Shown in pieces: positions 1-6,803 of a stretch of 10,330 bases of DNA. A program made the position numbers and the translations under genes. The notes beneath the pieces are model-generated. The model had not been told where the DNA came from, did not search any database, and saw only the letters and a program-made list of their open reading frames with translations. Origin of the DNA: Ilumatobacteraceae bacterium. Lineage in GTDB: Bacteria; Actinomycetota; Acidimicrobiia; Acidimicrobiales; Ilumatobacteraceae. Numbering within the stretch: position 1 is the first letter of the stretch; each line of letters starts with the position of its first letter. The stretch lies in the NCBI GenBank assembly GCA_019090765.1, contig JAHRVJ010000203.1, positions 1 to 10,330 on the forward strand, in the 5' to 3' direction.

Positions 1-99
1 ACGAACACCGGCTCAAACTCGACCGAGATCCACAATCAGGAACTAGCGACACGTCATCTCGCCGACGACTACCCGCTGCATGAGCGGCCTACCGCATGA
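1..99 (+). CDS. Probable C-terminal tail of an upstream gene (partial)
   Basis: Reading frame 1 is open from the window edge to a TGA at 97-99 and gives 32 residues ending DYPLHERPTA. About 72% of its third codon positions are G or C, against about 40% in frame 3 (stop at 81-83), while frame 2 stops at 44-46. This fits frame 1 being the coding one. The piece G-x-N-S-T-E-I-x-N-x-E-L-A-x-R faintly recalls the C-terminal end of acyl-CoA dehydrogenases, but the match is too short to name the gene. The stop lies inside a 16-bp tandem repeat. The gene would run in the same direction as the amidohydrolase, about 210 bp upstream of it. Confidence 0.4.
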   Translation, partial: TNTGSNSTEIHNQELATRHLADDYPLHERPTA

Positions 100-116
100 G
101 CGGCCTACCGCATGAG
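78..116. repeat. 16-bp tandem repeat, about 2.4 copies
   Basis: The unit GCATGAGCGGCCTACC occurs at 78-93 and 94-109 and is followed by a partial third copy, GCATGAG, at 110-116. Because 16 is not a multiple of three, the three TGA triplets (81-83, 97-99, 113-115) fall in all three rightward frames. The rest of 117-310 has no gene I can support; it holds only the operator-like site at 268-281. Confidence 0.85.
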
Positions 117-267
117 AGGACCGCAGCGTGAGTGGCCAGCGACGCGAGCGACATGATCGGCTTGCCGGGCGACGGGGCGATGAGCTGCGGCGTTGCTCGA
201 TCCGGTCGGGTTGTGGCGAGGGTTTGCTCGCTACGGGTCTTGCCCGCTGAGGGTGCAGCGGCTAAGT

Positions 268-281
268 TGACGTTGTTGTTA
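268..281 (+). promoter_or_regulatory. Operator-like dyad, copy 1 (amidohydrolase operon)
   Basis: TGAC-GTTGTT-GTTA, followed by GAA, ends 29 bp before the amidohydrolase start. It is one of six copies of the same dyad in the window. The flanking T makes TTGACG, which resembles a -35 box, so the site may overlap the core promoter. Binding by a TetR-type repressor is inference. Confidence 0.55.
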
Positions 282-310
282 GAACCAGCCGCACGCATCG
301 GACAATTTAC

Positions 311-1498
311 ATGACCGCACGCACCGTTGACTTCCCAGTCTTCGACGCCGACAACCACTTGTACGAGACTCGGGAGGCGTTCACGCGTCATCTCCCGAAA
401 CAGTACAAAGGCGCGATTCGGTATGTCGAGATCAACGGCCGAACCAAGATTGCAGTCAACGGGTTGATCAGCGACTACATCCCGAACCCGACTTTTGAAG
501 TGGTTGCCAGGCCAGGGGCGCAGGAGGAGTACTACCGCGAGGGCAATCCTGACGGGAAGTCGTTGCGCGAGATCTTTGGCGATCCGATGAAGTGCCCCGA
601 TTGGGCTCGAAACCCTGAGGCCCGGCTGCCGTTGCTTGACGAGCAGGGTCTCGACGCCACGTTGATGTTTCCGACGCTGGCATCGGTACTCGAAGAGCGC
701 ATGCGCGAAACACCTGAACTCGCGCACGCCGCAGTGCATTCACTGAACCAATGGCTCGACGATGAGTGGAGCTTCAACTACAGGGATCGCATCTTCACCA
801 CTCCCGTGATTTGTCCGGCGATTGTCGATAAGGCTGTCGAAGAACTTGAGTGGGTGCTTGATCGTGGGGCCAAAGTGGTGCTGATGCGCCCGGCCCCGGC
901 GTGGGGTATCCACGGCCCTCGGTCGCCCGGCTTGCCTGAGTTCGACCCTTTCTGGGAGCTGGTTCAAGACAGTGGCGTGCTCGTTGCCTTTCACGGTTCC
1001 GATTCGGGGTACACCGACTTGGCCAAGATCTGGCTGGGCGGCGGCGAGTTCCTCCCGTTCCGACCCGACCCGATGCGCGCGATGGTGATGGAGCAGCGCC
1101 CGATCACCGACACGATGGCAGCTCTCCTTTGCCATGGCGCGCTGCAGCGGTTTCCCAATGTTCGTGTTGCCTGCATCGAAAATGGTGGCACCTGGGTGCG
1201 CCCACTGCTCAAAAAGATCACGGGGATCTACAAAAAGATGCCCCAAGAATTCAATGAGGACCCGGTCGACACGTTCAAGCGGTGTGTCTATGTGAACCCG
1301 TTTTGGGAAGACGAACTTGAGAGCGTGATCGACGTTCTGACGCCTGAGCGCATTCTGTTCGGGTCCGATTACCCCCATCCCGAAGGTCTGGCCGATCCCG
1401 TCTCATTCGTCGACGACCTTCCAACAAGCCTCAGCCAAGACGAACTCGCCAAAATCATGGGCGGCAACCTGGGCGAGCTGATCGGCACCAGCCGATGA
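311..1498 (+). CDS. Amidohydrolase-2 family metal-dependent hydrolase or decarboxylase
   Basis: This 395-residue protein belongs to the amidohydrolase-2 family (COG2159), TIM-barrel enzymes that hydrolyse or non-oxidatively decarboxylate carboxylic acids and ring-cleavage products. The N-terminal motif F-D-A-D-N-H-L-Y-E (residues 11-19) is the variant metal-binding motif common in actinobacterial members. Further likely active-site positions are His228 in AFHGSDSG, His275 in LCHGALQRFP, the segment ENGGTW (290-295) and Asp353/His356 in LFGSDYPHPEG. Length is normal and no signal peptide is seen, so it should be cytoplasmic. An in-frame TAA at 263-265 with no ATG, GTG or TTG in between makes ATG 311 the only reasonable start; its ribosome site is weak. 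It is first of three same-strand genes, followed by a P450 and an ALDH, with an operator-like dyad just upstream. Its substrate is unknown. Confidence 0.93.
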   Translation: MTARTVDFPVFDADNHLYETREAFTRHLPKQYKGAIRYVEINGRTKIAVNGLISDYIPNPTFEVVARPGAQEEYYREGNPDGKSLREIFGDPMKCPDWARNPEARLPLLDEQGLDATLMFPTLASVLEERMRETPELAHAAVHSLNQWLDDEWSFNYRDRIFTTPVICPAIVDKAVEELEWVLDRGAKVVLMRPAPAWGIHGPRSPGLPEFDPFWELVQDSGVLVAFHGSDSGYTDLAKIWLGGGEFLPFRPDPMRAMVMEQRPITDTMAALLCHGALQRFPNVRVACIENGGTWVRPLLKKITGIYKKMPQEFNEDPVDTFKRCVYVNPFWEDELESVIDVLTPERILFGSDYPHPEGLADPVSFVDDLPTSLSQDELAKIMGGNLGELIGTSR

Positions 1499-1547
1499 CT
1501 GACGTTTTCTACGACCATCACGAATTCCATCGCGAGGAGATGACCCG

Positions 1548-2747
1548 ATGACCGAAACAACACAAAGCAGCCAAGACGAAGAGAATCCCGCTGGCGGCCT
1601 CGGAGAAGACCCCGAAACGCTTCGCCACCCGCAACCGATGATGGCCATGATGCGCGATATGGCACCGGTGGTGAGCCTTGAGCGGCACGGCCAAGACGTA
1701 ACCCTCGTTGCTACGCACGAAGACGTGCTCACCGTGTTGCGTAACCCCGACATCTTCTCGTCGGGGTCCGATGCTGTTCAGATCGGCCAGATCCGGCCGC
1801 TGATTCCGCTCCAGATCGACCCCCCGGAGCATGCCAAGTACCGCAAGTTGATCGATCCCCTATTTGCCCCGAAACGAATAGCTCTGTTGGAAGCTCCTGT
1901 TCGGGCACTGGTCCGCGAGCTGATCGACTCGGTAGTCGACGACGGCCACGTGAACTTTCACTCAGCGATCGCCGAGCCGTTTCCGAGCACAGTGTTTCTA
2001 GAGCTACTTGGTCTTCCAGCTTCCAGAGTGGACGAGTTCATTGTGCTCAAAGATGGCATCATCCGACCCGATGGCGACACACCTGAGGAGCTGCTGGCCG
2101 CAGTGAACGCGACTGGCGCCAAGATCTACGCGGTGCTCGAAGAAGTTGTCGATGCGCGTATCGCAAAGCGCGGCGACGATTTCATCTCGGGCTTCCTCGA
2201 CAGCGAAGTCGATGGTGATCAGCTGACCCGCGAAGATGTCATCGACATTTGTTACCTGTTCTTCCTCGCCGGTCTCGACACGGTGACTGCCTCGCTCGAT
2301 TGCCTGGTCGCGTTTCTGGCTCAACACCCTGGCCATCGTCAACAAATTCTCGATAAGCCTGAGCTGCTGCCCAGCGCGATAGAAGAAATGATGCGTTGGG
2401 AAACTCCCGTCACAGGTGTTGCCCGTATCGCTCGTGAAGACACCGAGCTGTCTGGCTGTCCGATTGCCAAGGGCACTCCTGTTGCGCCGCTGCTGTTGTC
2501 GGCCAACACCGACGAGCGGTTCTGGGACGACGCCGACACGATCGACTTCGACCGTGAGATCAACAAGCACCTCACGTTCGGCGGTGGAGTTCACCGCTGT
2601 ATGGGTTCACACCTCGCACGGATGGAGTTGCGTGTTGCTCTTGAAGAGTGGCACGCCCGAGTACCCAACTATCGCGTCGCCGATGGAGTTGAGCTCGAGT
2701 ATTCGGCTTCACTGCGCCAGGTCGAGAACCTCGAACTGGTCTGGTAA
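1548..2747 (+). CDS. Cytochrome P450 (first paralogue)
   Basis: A soluble bacterial class I cytochrome P450 of 399 residues, expected to hydroxylate a hydrophobic substrate using electrons from a ferredoxin. The oxygen-activating I-helix motif is A-G-L-D-T (241-245), with Asp in place of the more common Glu as in P450cam. The K-helix ExxR is Glu280-Arg283, and the heme loop FGGGVHRCMG (344-353) supplies the thiolate ligand Cys351. The DPPEHAKYR segment (91-99) is the usual C-helix region. No membrane anchor is seen. A GAGGAG ribosome site about 9 bp upstream supports ATG 1548; the ATG at 1540 is out of frame and meets a stop after three codons. The gene lies 49 bp after the amidohydrolase and 47 bp before the ALDH. 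It resembles the second P450 (6804-8015) closely, including the heme loop and the IDPP..KYRKL segment, so the two are paralogues. Substrate unknown. Confidence 0.97.
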   Translation: MTETTQSSQDEENPAGGLGEDPETLRHPQPMMAMMRDMAPVVSLERHGQDVTLVATHEDVLTVLRNPDIFSSGSDAVQIGQIRPLIPLQIDPPEHAKYRKLIDPLFAPKRIALLEAPVRALVRELIDSVVDDGHVNFHSAIAEPFPSTVFLELLGLPASRVDEFIVLKDGIIRPDGDTPEELLAAVNATGAKIYAVLEEVVDARIAKRGDDFISGFLDSEVDGDQLTREDVIDICYLFFLAGLDTVTASLDCLVAFLAQHPGHRQQILDKPELLPSAIEEMMRWETPVTGVARIAREDTELSGCPIAKGTPVAPLLLSANTDERFWDDADTIDFDREINKHLTFGGGVHRCMGSHLARMELRVALEEWHARVPNYRVADGVELEYSASLRQVENLELVW

Positions 2748-2794
2748 CGATCACAATCGCCGCCGGTAATCGGCATTAGAGAATAGGAAGTCTT

Positions 2795-4255
2795 ATGGGA
2801 GACCCGCGGATGCTCATCGACGGAGCATTGGTTGATGCTGAAAATGGTGCCACGTTCGACAACATCAATCCGGCGACCGAAGAGGTGCTCGGCCAATGTG
2901 CCGACGGCACCCGTAGCGATATGGAACGAGCGGTAAGCGCCGCCCGGCGGGCCTTCGACACCACCGATTGGTCAACCAATGGTGCGTTCCGCGCCAAGAT
3001 GCTGCACGACTTGCAAGCCGCGATCGAGTCCGAACAAGAAGAGCTCCGCGCCGAACTGGTCGCTGAAGTTGGCTGCCCGGTACTAACCACCTATGGCCCG
3101 CAACTCGATGCGCCATTACGTGAGGCACTCGCTTGGCCGGCAGAAATGATCGAGAAGTTCGAATGGAAGCGTTCGATCGGGCCCAAAGATGCCTTCGGCG
3201 TAGGGATGCAAACCGAGCGCGAGGTTTGGAAAGAGCCGCTCGGCGTTGTCGGCATCATCGTCCCCTGGAACTTCCCAATCGAGATCATCTTGAACAAGAT
3301 TGGTCCGGTGCTCGCAATGGGCAATACCTGCGTTCTCAAACCGGCTCCTGATACACCGTGGAACGCGAACCGTCTCGGTCGCTTGATTGCCGAGAAGACT
3401 GACATCCCTCCTGGCGTGATCAACATTGTGCAATCCAGCGATCATTTCGTTGGTGAGGTGTTGTCAACTTCGCGTGACGTCGACATGGTTGCCTTCACTG
3501 GCTCCACCACAACCGGTCGCCGGGTAATGACCGCGGCCGCTGAGTCGTTGAAGCAAGTGTTCCTTGAACTTGGCGGGAAGTCGGTAAATCTGATTCTCGA
3601 CGACGCCAATTTCGAAGAGGCTGTTCCCAGAGCCGCTGGAATCTGTATGCACGCTGGCCAGGGCTGCGCGATGACCACCCGGCTGCTCGTGCCGAACTCG
3701 CGCTACGACGAATCGGTAGAGCTGATCAAGATGGGTTTCGAAGCAGTTGCCTATGGCGACCCAACCGACATTGCCAACTTCCAGGGTCCACAGGTTTCGA
3801 AGCGTCAGCAAGAACGCGTGCTCGGCTTCATCGAGAAGGGTAAGGCCGAAGGCGCCCGCGTCGTCACCGGCGGAGGCATCCCGGCGCACCTCGATCGTGG
3901 CTACTACGTGGAACCCACAGTTTTTGCCGACGTCGACAACTCGATGACGATCGCGCAGGAAGAGATCTTCGGCCCAGTTATTTCGGTGATCGGCTACGAC
4001 GACGATGACGATGCCGTGCGGATCGCGAACGACTCGCAATACGGTCTGTCAGGGTCGATCACCTCAGGCGACCTCGACCGCGCGAAGGGCATCGCCGCCC
4101 GCATTCGGACCGGAACGCTGAGCCTCAACGGCGGCATCTGGTATGGGGCCGACGCTCCATTTGGTGGATACAAAGGCTCAGGCATCGGCCGTCAGTGCGG
4201 CATCGAAGGGCTTGAAATCTTCACCGAAACCAAAACCGTCGGCTGGCCCGTCTAG
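2795..4255 (+). CDS. NAD(P)+-dependent aldehyde dehydrogenase
   Basis: A 486-residue aldehyde dehydrogenase of usual family length that oxidises an aldehyde to the carboxylic acid in the cytoplasm. Visible signatures are PWNFP (157-161) with the oxyanion Asn159, Lys182 in LKPAPDTP for cofactor binding, the FTGSTTTGR nucleotide loop (234-242), the general base Glu258 in LELGGKS, the catalytic Cys291 in GQGCAMTTR, EEIFGP (389-394) and the C-terminal PFGGYKGSGIGR (455-466). All catalytic residues are present. An AGGAAG ribosome site sits just ahead of ATG 2795. It is last of three same-strand genes behind a P450, so a natural role is oxidising an aldehyde made from a P450-generated alcohol; that role is inferred. 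Two TAG codons in tandem (4253-4258) end it, and the next gene is convergent 28 bp away. Confidence 0.97.
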   Translation: MGDPRMLIDGALVDAENGATFDNINPATEEVLGQCADGTRSDMERAVSAARRAFDTTDWSTNGAFRAKMLHDLQAAIESEQEELRAELVAEVGCPVLTTYGPQLDAPLREALAWPAEMIEKFEWKRSIGPKDAFGVGMQTEREVWKEPLGVVGIIVPWNFPIEIILNKIGPVLAMGNTCVLKPAPDTPWNANRLGRLIAEKTDIPPGVINIVQSSDHFVGEVLSTSRDVDMVAFTGSTTTGRRVMTAAAESLKQVFLELGGKSVNLILDDANFEEAVPRAAGICMHAGQGCAMTTRLLVPNSRYDESVELIKMGFEAVAYGDPTDIANFQGPQVSKRQQERVLGFIEKGKAEGARVVTGGGIPAHLDRGYYVEPTVFADVDNSMTIAQEEIFGPVISVIGYDDDDDAVRIANDSQYGLSGSITSGDLDRAKGIAARIRTGTLSLNGGIWYGADAPFGGYKGSGIGRQCGIEGLEIFTETKTVGWPV

Positions 4256-4283
4256 TAGACGCCCAGGTCACCAAGGGCCGCGG

Positions 4284-5072
4284 TCACCGTCGTTGGTTGA
4301 GTACTGACTTCGACGACCGCCCGACACGGTGGGTGCTGTCAAACAGCACGCCATCGCTCATACCGATGCCATCGGCAGTCGGGCGGTTGACCGACCGAAG
4401 GCAGATCCATTCTCCGACTGGGTGTCGCTCCACCTGCAACATCACCTCCGGGTTGATCGACATCCAACCCTCACCGAGAAACCATCCTGAGCCGAGGATC
4501 ATGTCGGCTACGGCTGCAAGCCTCACTACCGGGGTGGTTTCTTCGCCGGCTACGAGGGGGAGGGCAAGGCGAAACCAAGTCTCGTCGTGGAGGTCGTCGG
4601 GCCTCCCCTTGCTACGGATTTCGAGGCAGTCGTGGAAGCTCGTGCGATCCCCCGAGTAGGAGATCTTGGTTGCGGGAAGTGGGGGAGCTAGGTCGGCGGT
4701 ATCGATTGGTGGCAACTCGACTTCGGAGAGCACGTCGTGATCAACCCGGATTCGGGTGGCGGTGGCGCGGGCGACGACTTTGCCGTCACTTTCAATCGTT
4801 GCTTCGAGGCTTTGCACGCGTCGGCCGTCTCGTAGTGCTCGTGCATACACGGTGCATGGCTCCATTGGGACGGGCCTGCTCATGTCGGCAACGACGCGCG
4901 TGAATCGCATTGGTTCTCGGCTGGGGACCCGTTCGAGGAACCGGGTGAGCAACCCGAGGATTGCCGCGCCGTGCTGCTGCTCGTCGAACCAAGGACCCCG
5001 CGCATAGTCGGTAGGGAACACTTGGTGGCCGTCCACCCGGTACGCGGCAGCGGGTTGCTGTTGCGAGTTCAT
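4284..5072 (-). CDS. Double-hotdog acyl-CoA thioesterase-like protein (TesB/4HBT_3 type)
   Basis: A 262-residue protein with the tandem-hotdog layout of TesB-like acyl-CoA thioesterases: a first domain at about 28-112 (PWFDEQQHGAAILGLL, then VYARALRDGRRVQSLEATI) and a second at about 140-262 (SINPEVMLQVERHPVGEWICLRS, then GVLFDSTHRVGRSSKSVL). Such proteins usually hydrolyse acyl-CoA to free acid and CoA. By eye, the catalytic Asp of E. coli TesB aligns with Asn207, which is common in actinobacterial relatives, and the catalytic Gln aligns with Lys255, so thioesterase activity is not assured. It overlaps the DUF35 gene by four bases (ATGA), which fixes the start and implies coupled translation. 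It is third in an operon with an Ltp2-like aldolase. A hotdog-fold hydratase or a binding partner are alternatives, though no MaoC-type active-site motif is visible. Confidence 0.85.
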   Translation of the reverse strand: MNSQQQPAAAYRVDGHQVFPTDYARGPWFDEQQHGAAILGLLTRFLERVPSREPMRFTRVVADMSRPVPMEPCTVYARALRDGRRVQSLEATIESDGKVVARATATRIRVDHDVLSEVELPPIDTADLAPPLPATKISYSGDRTSFHDCLEIRSKGRPDDLHDETWFRLALPLVAGEETTPVVRLAAVADMILGSGWFLGEGWMSINPEVMLQVERHPVGEWICLRSVNRPTADGIGMSDGVLFDSTHRVGRSSKSVLNQRR

Positions 5073-5485
5073 TCGGCGAGCTCGAACACAGCAACTGTGT
5101 GGTTGCCGCCCGCCAGGTCGACGAGGGCTATCTGCACGCGTTGGCCGATACTCACGTCGGTGGGCTCGGCACCGGCAAGCCGTGTCGGTATGCGCAGGCC
5201 GGGCTGATCGTCAAGTTCAACGAGTGCCACCACGTAGGGGAGATCATCGAGGTAGCCGGGCACGGTTGGGTGGCGCACGACGATGAAGCTGAAGATCTCC
5301 CCGCCCCCGGACAGCTCCTCATACGCGACGGTGCTGCCACAGGCATTGCAGCGCTCGGCGGGAGGGTGTTGGAAGAGCCGACAGGTTGAGCAACGCTGCA
5401 TCGCGAAGCGGCCATCGGCTAAGGCGTTCCAGAATCCGTGACTGTCAATGTCGATTAGCGGTTGTGGTGGCGGCACAGCTTCCAT
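5069..5485 (-). CDS. DUF35 Zn-ribbon/OB-fold protein, partner of the thiolase-like protein
   Basis: A 138-residue DUF35 (ChsH2 C-terminal-like) protein. A rubredoxin-like zinc ribbon carries Cys32-x2-Cys35 and Cys46-x2-Cys49; an OB-fold half follows from about residue 55, with the typical GEIFSFIVVRHP and YVVALVELDDQPGLRIPTRL segments. DUF35 proteins bind thiolase-fold partners; in steroid degradation the DUF35 domain of ChsH2 is needed by the aldolase Ltp2. Encoded directly after a thiolase-like gene, it is expected to form that complex. ATG 5485 overlaps the upstream TGA by one base (TGATG). A TTG one codon earlier (5486-5488) is an alternative start and would add one residue. The downstream hotdog gene overlaps by ATGA. 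Confidence 0.93.
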   Translation of the reverse strand: MEAVPPPQPLIDIDSHGFWNALADGRFAMQRCSTCRLFQHPPAERCNACGSTVAYEELSGGGEIFSFIVVRHPTVPGYLDDLPYVVALVELDDQPGLRIPTRLAGAEPTDVSIGQRVQIALVDLAGGNHTVAVFELAE

Positions 5486-6651
5486 CAAGCATCAACCGTG
5501 TAGACGAGCGCGCCGCCATACGGCCCGGCACCAGCGGTCACCAATGCTGTTTCGGCGCCTTCGACTTGGCGGTTACCGGCGTGATGGCGCAGCTGATGCA
5601 CGGCCTCGTAATGATGGTTCATCCCGTGGATGTAACCCTCAGAGAGCAGCCCGCCGTGAGGGTTGATCACCACATCGCCTCCGTGAGTGGCGCGGCCCTC
5701 GGAGAAGAAGTCGCCGACTTCGCCCTTGTCGCAGAATCCGAAATCTTCCATCACCGCCATCACGGTGTAGGTGAAACAGTCATAGATGCAGGCGAAGTCG
5801 ATATCGGTGGGGCCGAACCCGGCGCGTTGCCACAGCAACGGAGCGGCGTAGTGGGAGTACATCACAGTCGGGTCTTCCCACTGGTCCCATGACCCACCCT
5901 GGCCGTGGCTTTCCGATCCCGCATGGATCACCACCGGGGGCTGAGGCAAGTCGCGCGCACGATCGAGCGAGGTAATCACAATGGCGGCGGCACCATCTAC
6001 TTCCATTGTGCAGTCGAGGAGACGCAACGGTTCGTGCACCCAGCGGGTATTCAGGTAGCCATCCATATCGACCAGCTCCCGCTTGATGGCATGTGGGTTG
6101 TCATGAGCGTGGCGGCGTTGGGTAATCGCGATCTGTCCGAGGTCTTCACAGGTGCTGCCGTAGACGTGTTGGTGACGTTTGGTCCACATGGCCATCCACT
6201 GTGGCGGAGTCATGTAGCCCTGCGGTGCGTTGAACTGTCCCTCCCCGCCAACGGCCAAGGGTGATGATCCGTTGTCGGTGGCAACACCAAAGCGTTTGCC
6301 CGAACGGCCGTTCATCGACCGGTAGACGACAACGGTGTTGGCCTGGCCGGTTCGAACTGCCGCGGCTGCGTTGGCCACCACCGCGCAAGCTTGGTTCCCC
6401 CCGCCGGAAATGTCGAGGCACAACGAGAGCTGATCGACACCGATCGCCCGAGCTACCGCCAGCCCAGGATGAGAATCCCCTGCCTGGAAGTTGGCGATGC
6501 CGTCGATATCGGCAGGCGTCAAACCGGCATCAGCAATCGCCGACCGGCAAGCTTCGGCGGCCATCCCTAGCGTTGTGCGACCCGACCCCCGAGTGAACTC
6601 GGTGCGGCCAATACCGACCACTGCTATGTCATCCATTGTTGTCGCATTCAT
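5485..6651 (-). CDS. Thiolase-fold lipid-transfer protein, Ltp2-like aldolase candidate
   Basis: A 388-residue protein of the SCP-x/lipid-transfer branch of the thiolase superfamily. The N-terminal strand IAVVGIGRTEFTRG, the helix AAEACRSAIADAGL and the segment NPHGGLLSEG (330-339) identify the fold. The nucleophilic Cys of true thiolases is missing: the equivalent loop reads ISGGGNQACA (81-90). The two His motifs are altered too, with HDCF becoming YDCF (Tyr290) and GHP becoming GYI (Tyr340). This pattern is that of Ltp2, which performs retro-aldol cleavage of a steroid side-chain CoA ester rather than thiolysis. It is first in a leftward operon with a DUF35 protein, Ltp2's known type of partner. 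ATG 6651 has a weak GGGGACG site upstream; ATG 6636 is an alternative without one. An operator-like dyad lies 36 bp upstream. The true substrate could be a terpenoid or other branched acyl-CoA. Confidence 0.92.
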   Translation of the reverse strand: MNATTMDDIAVVGIGRTEFTRGSGRTTLGMAAEACRSAIADAGLTPADIDGIANFQAGDSHPGLAVARAIGVDQLSLCLDISGGGNQACAVVANAAAAVRTGQANTVVVYRSMNGRSGKRFGVATDNGSSPLAVGGEGQFNAPQGYMTPPQWMAMWTKRHQHVYGSTCEDLGQIAITQRRHAHDNPHAIKRELVDMDGYLNTRWVHEPLRLLDCTMEVDGAAAIVITSLDRARDLPQPPVVIHAGSESHGQGGSWDQWEDPTVMYSHYAAPLLWQRAGFGPTDIDFACIYDCFTYTVMAVMEDFGFCDKGEVGDFFSEGRATHGGDVVINPHGGLLSEGYIHGMNHHYEAVHQLRHHAGNRQVEGAETALVTAGAGPYGGALVYTVDA

Positions 6652-6687
6652 CGAACGCCGTCCCCAGGGTAGGGATCGACCACTACC

Positions 6688-6701
6688 TGACAGTTATGTC
6701 A
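6688..6701 (-). promoter_or_regulatory. Operator-like dyad, copy 2 (thiolase operon / second P450)
   Basis: TGAC-AGTTAT-GTCA lies in the divergent gap, 36 bp before the thiolase start and 102 bp before the P450 start. Read leftward it is TTGACA-N5-TGTCAGG, so its orientation matches the other copies when assigned to the thiolase; its trailing bases are GGT rather than GAA, the one departure among six. It could control both directions. Confidence 0.6.
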
Positions 6702-6732
6702 AACTAGCACACGTCGGCCACGTTACGCCCTG

Positions 6733-6763
6733 CCGACGGGGGTCAGGACCGACGGGGGTCGGT
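6733..6763 (+). promoter_or_regulatory. Tandem CCGAC...GTC elements with a perfect palindrome before the second P450
   Basis: The 12-mer CCGACGGGGGTC occurs at 6733-6744 and 6749-6760, a 16-bp period. The second copy is part of a perfect inverted repeat, ACCGAC-GGGG-GTCGGT (6748-6763), ending 40 bp before the P450 start. It differs from the TGAC-N6-GTYA dyad. It could be a second operator or a small 5'-leader hairpin; I cannot tell which. Confidence 0.4.
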
Positions 6764-6803
6764 AAGGGAGACACCGTGTTTCAATGATGGAGAGGATGAT
6801 CAC

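Noticed and set aside
132..314. Rightward 60-residue frame before the amidohydrolase
   Set aside because: Low-complexity sequence with no clear ribosome site or known motif; it runs through the operator-like dyad and overlaps the amidohydrolase start.
89..739. Long leftward open frame opposite the amidohydrolase start (also 740-1378)
   Set aside because: The frames lie antisense to a well-supported amidohydrolase with intact motifs, show no recognisable domain, and have Arg/His/Val-rich composition typical of antisense reading in GC-rich DNA.
2004..2594. Leftward 196-residue open frame inside the first P450
   Set aside because: It is antisense to the I-helix, ExxR and part of the heme region of a complete P450, with no motif of its own.
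3464..4039. Leftward 191-residue open frame inside the aldehyde dehydrogenase
   Set aside because: It is fully covered by a complete ALDH with all catalytic residues; no domain or ribosome site supports the antisense frame.
4256..4283. Rho-independent terminator between the convergent ALDH and hotdog genes
   Set aside because: Only a weak GCCC...GGGC pairing (4261-4278) is present and there is no T-run on either strand.
5386..5892. Rightward 168-residue frame opposite the DUF35/thiolase junction
   Set aside because: It is antisense to two translationally coupled genes with clear motifs and has no recognisable domain.
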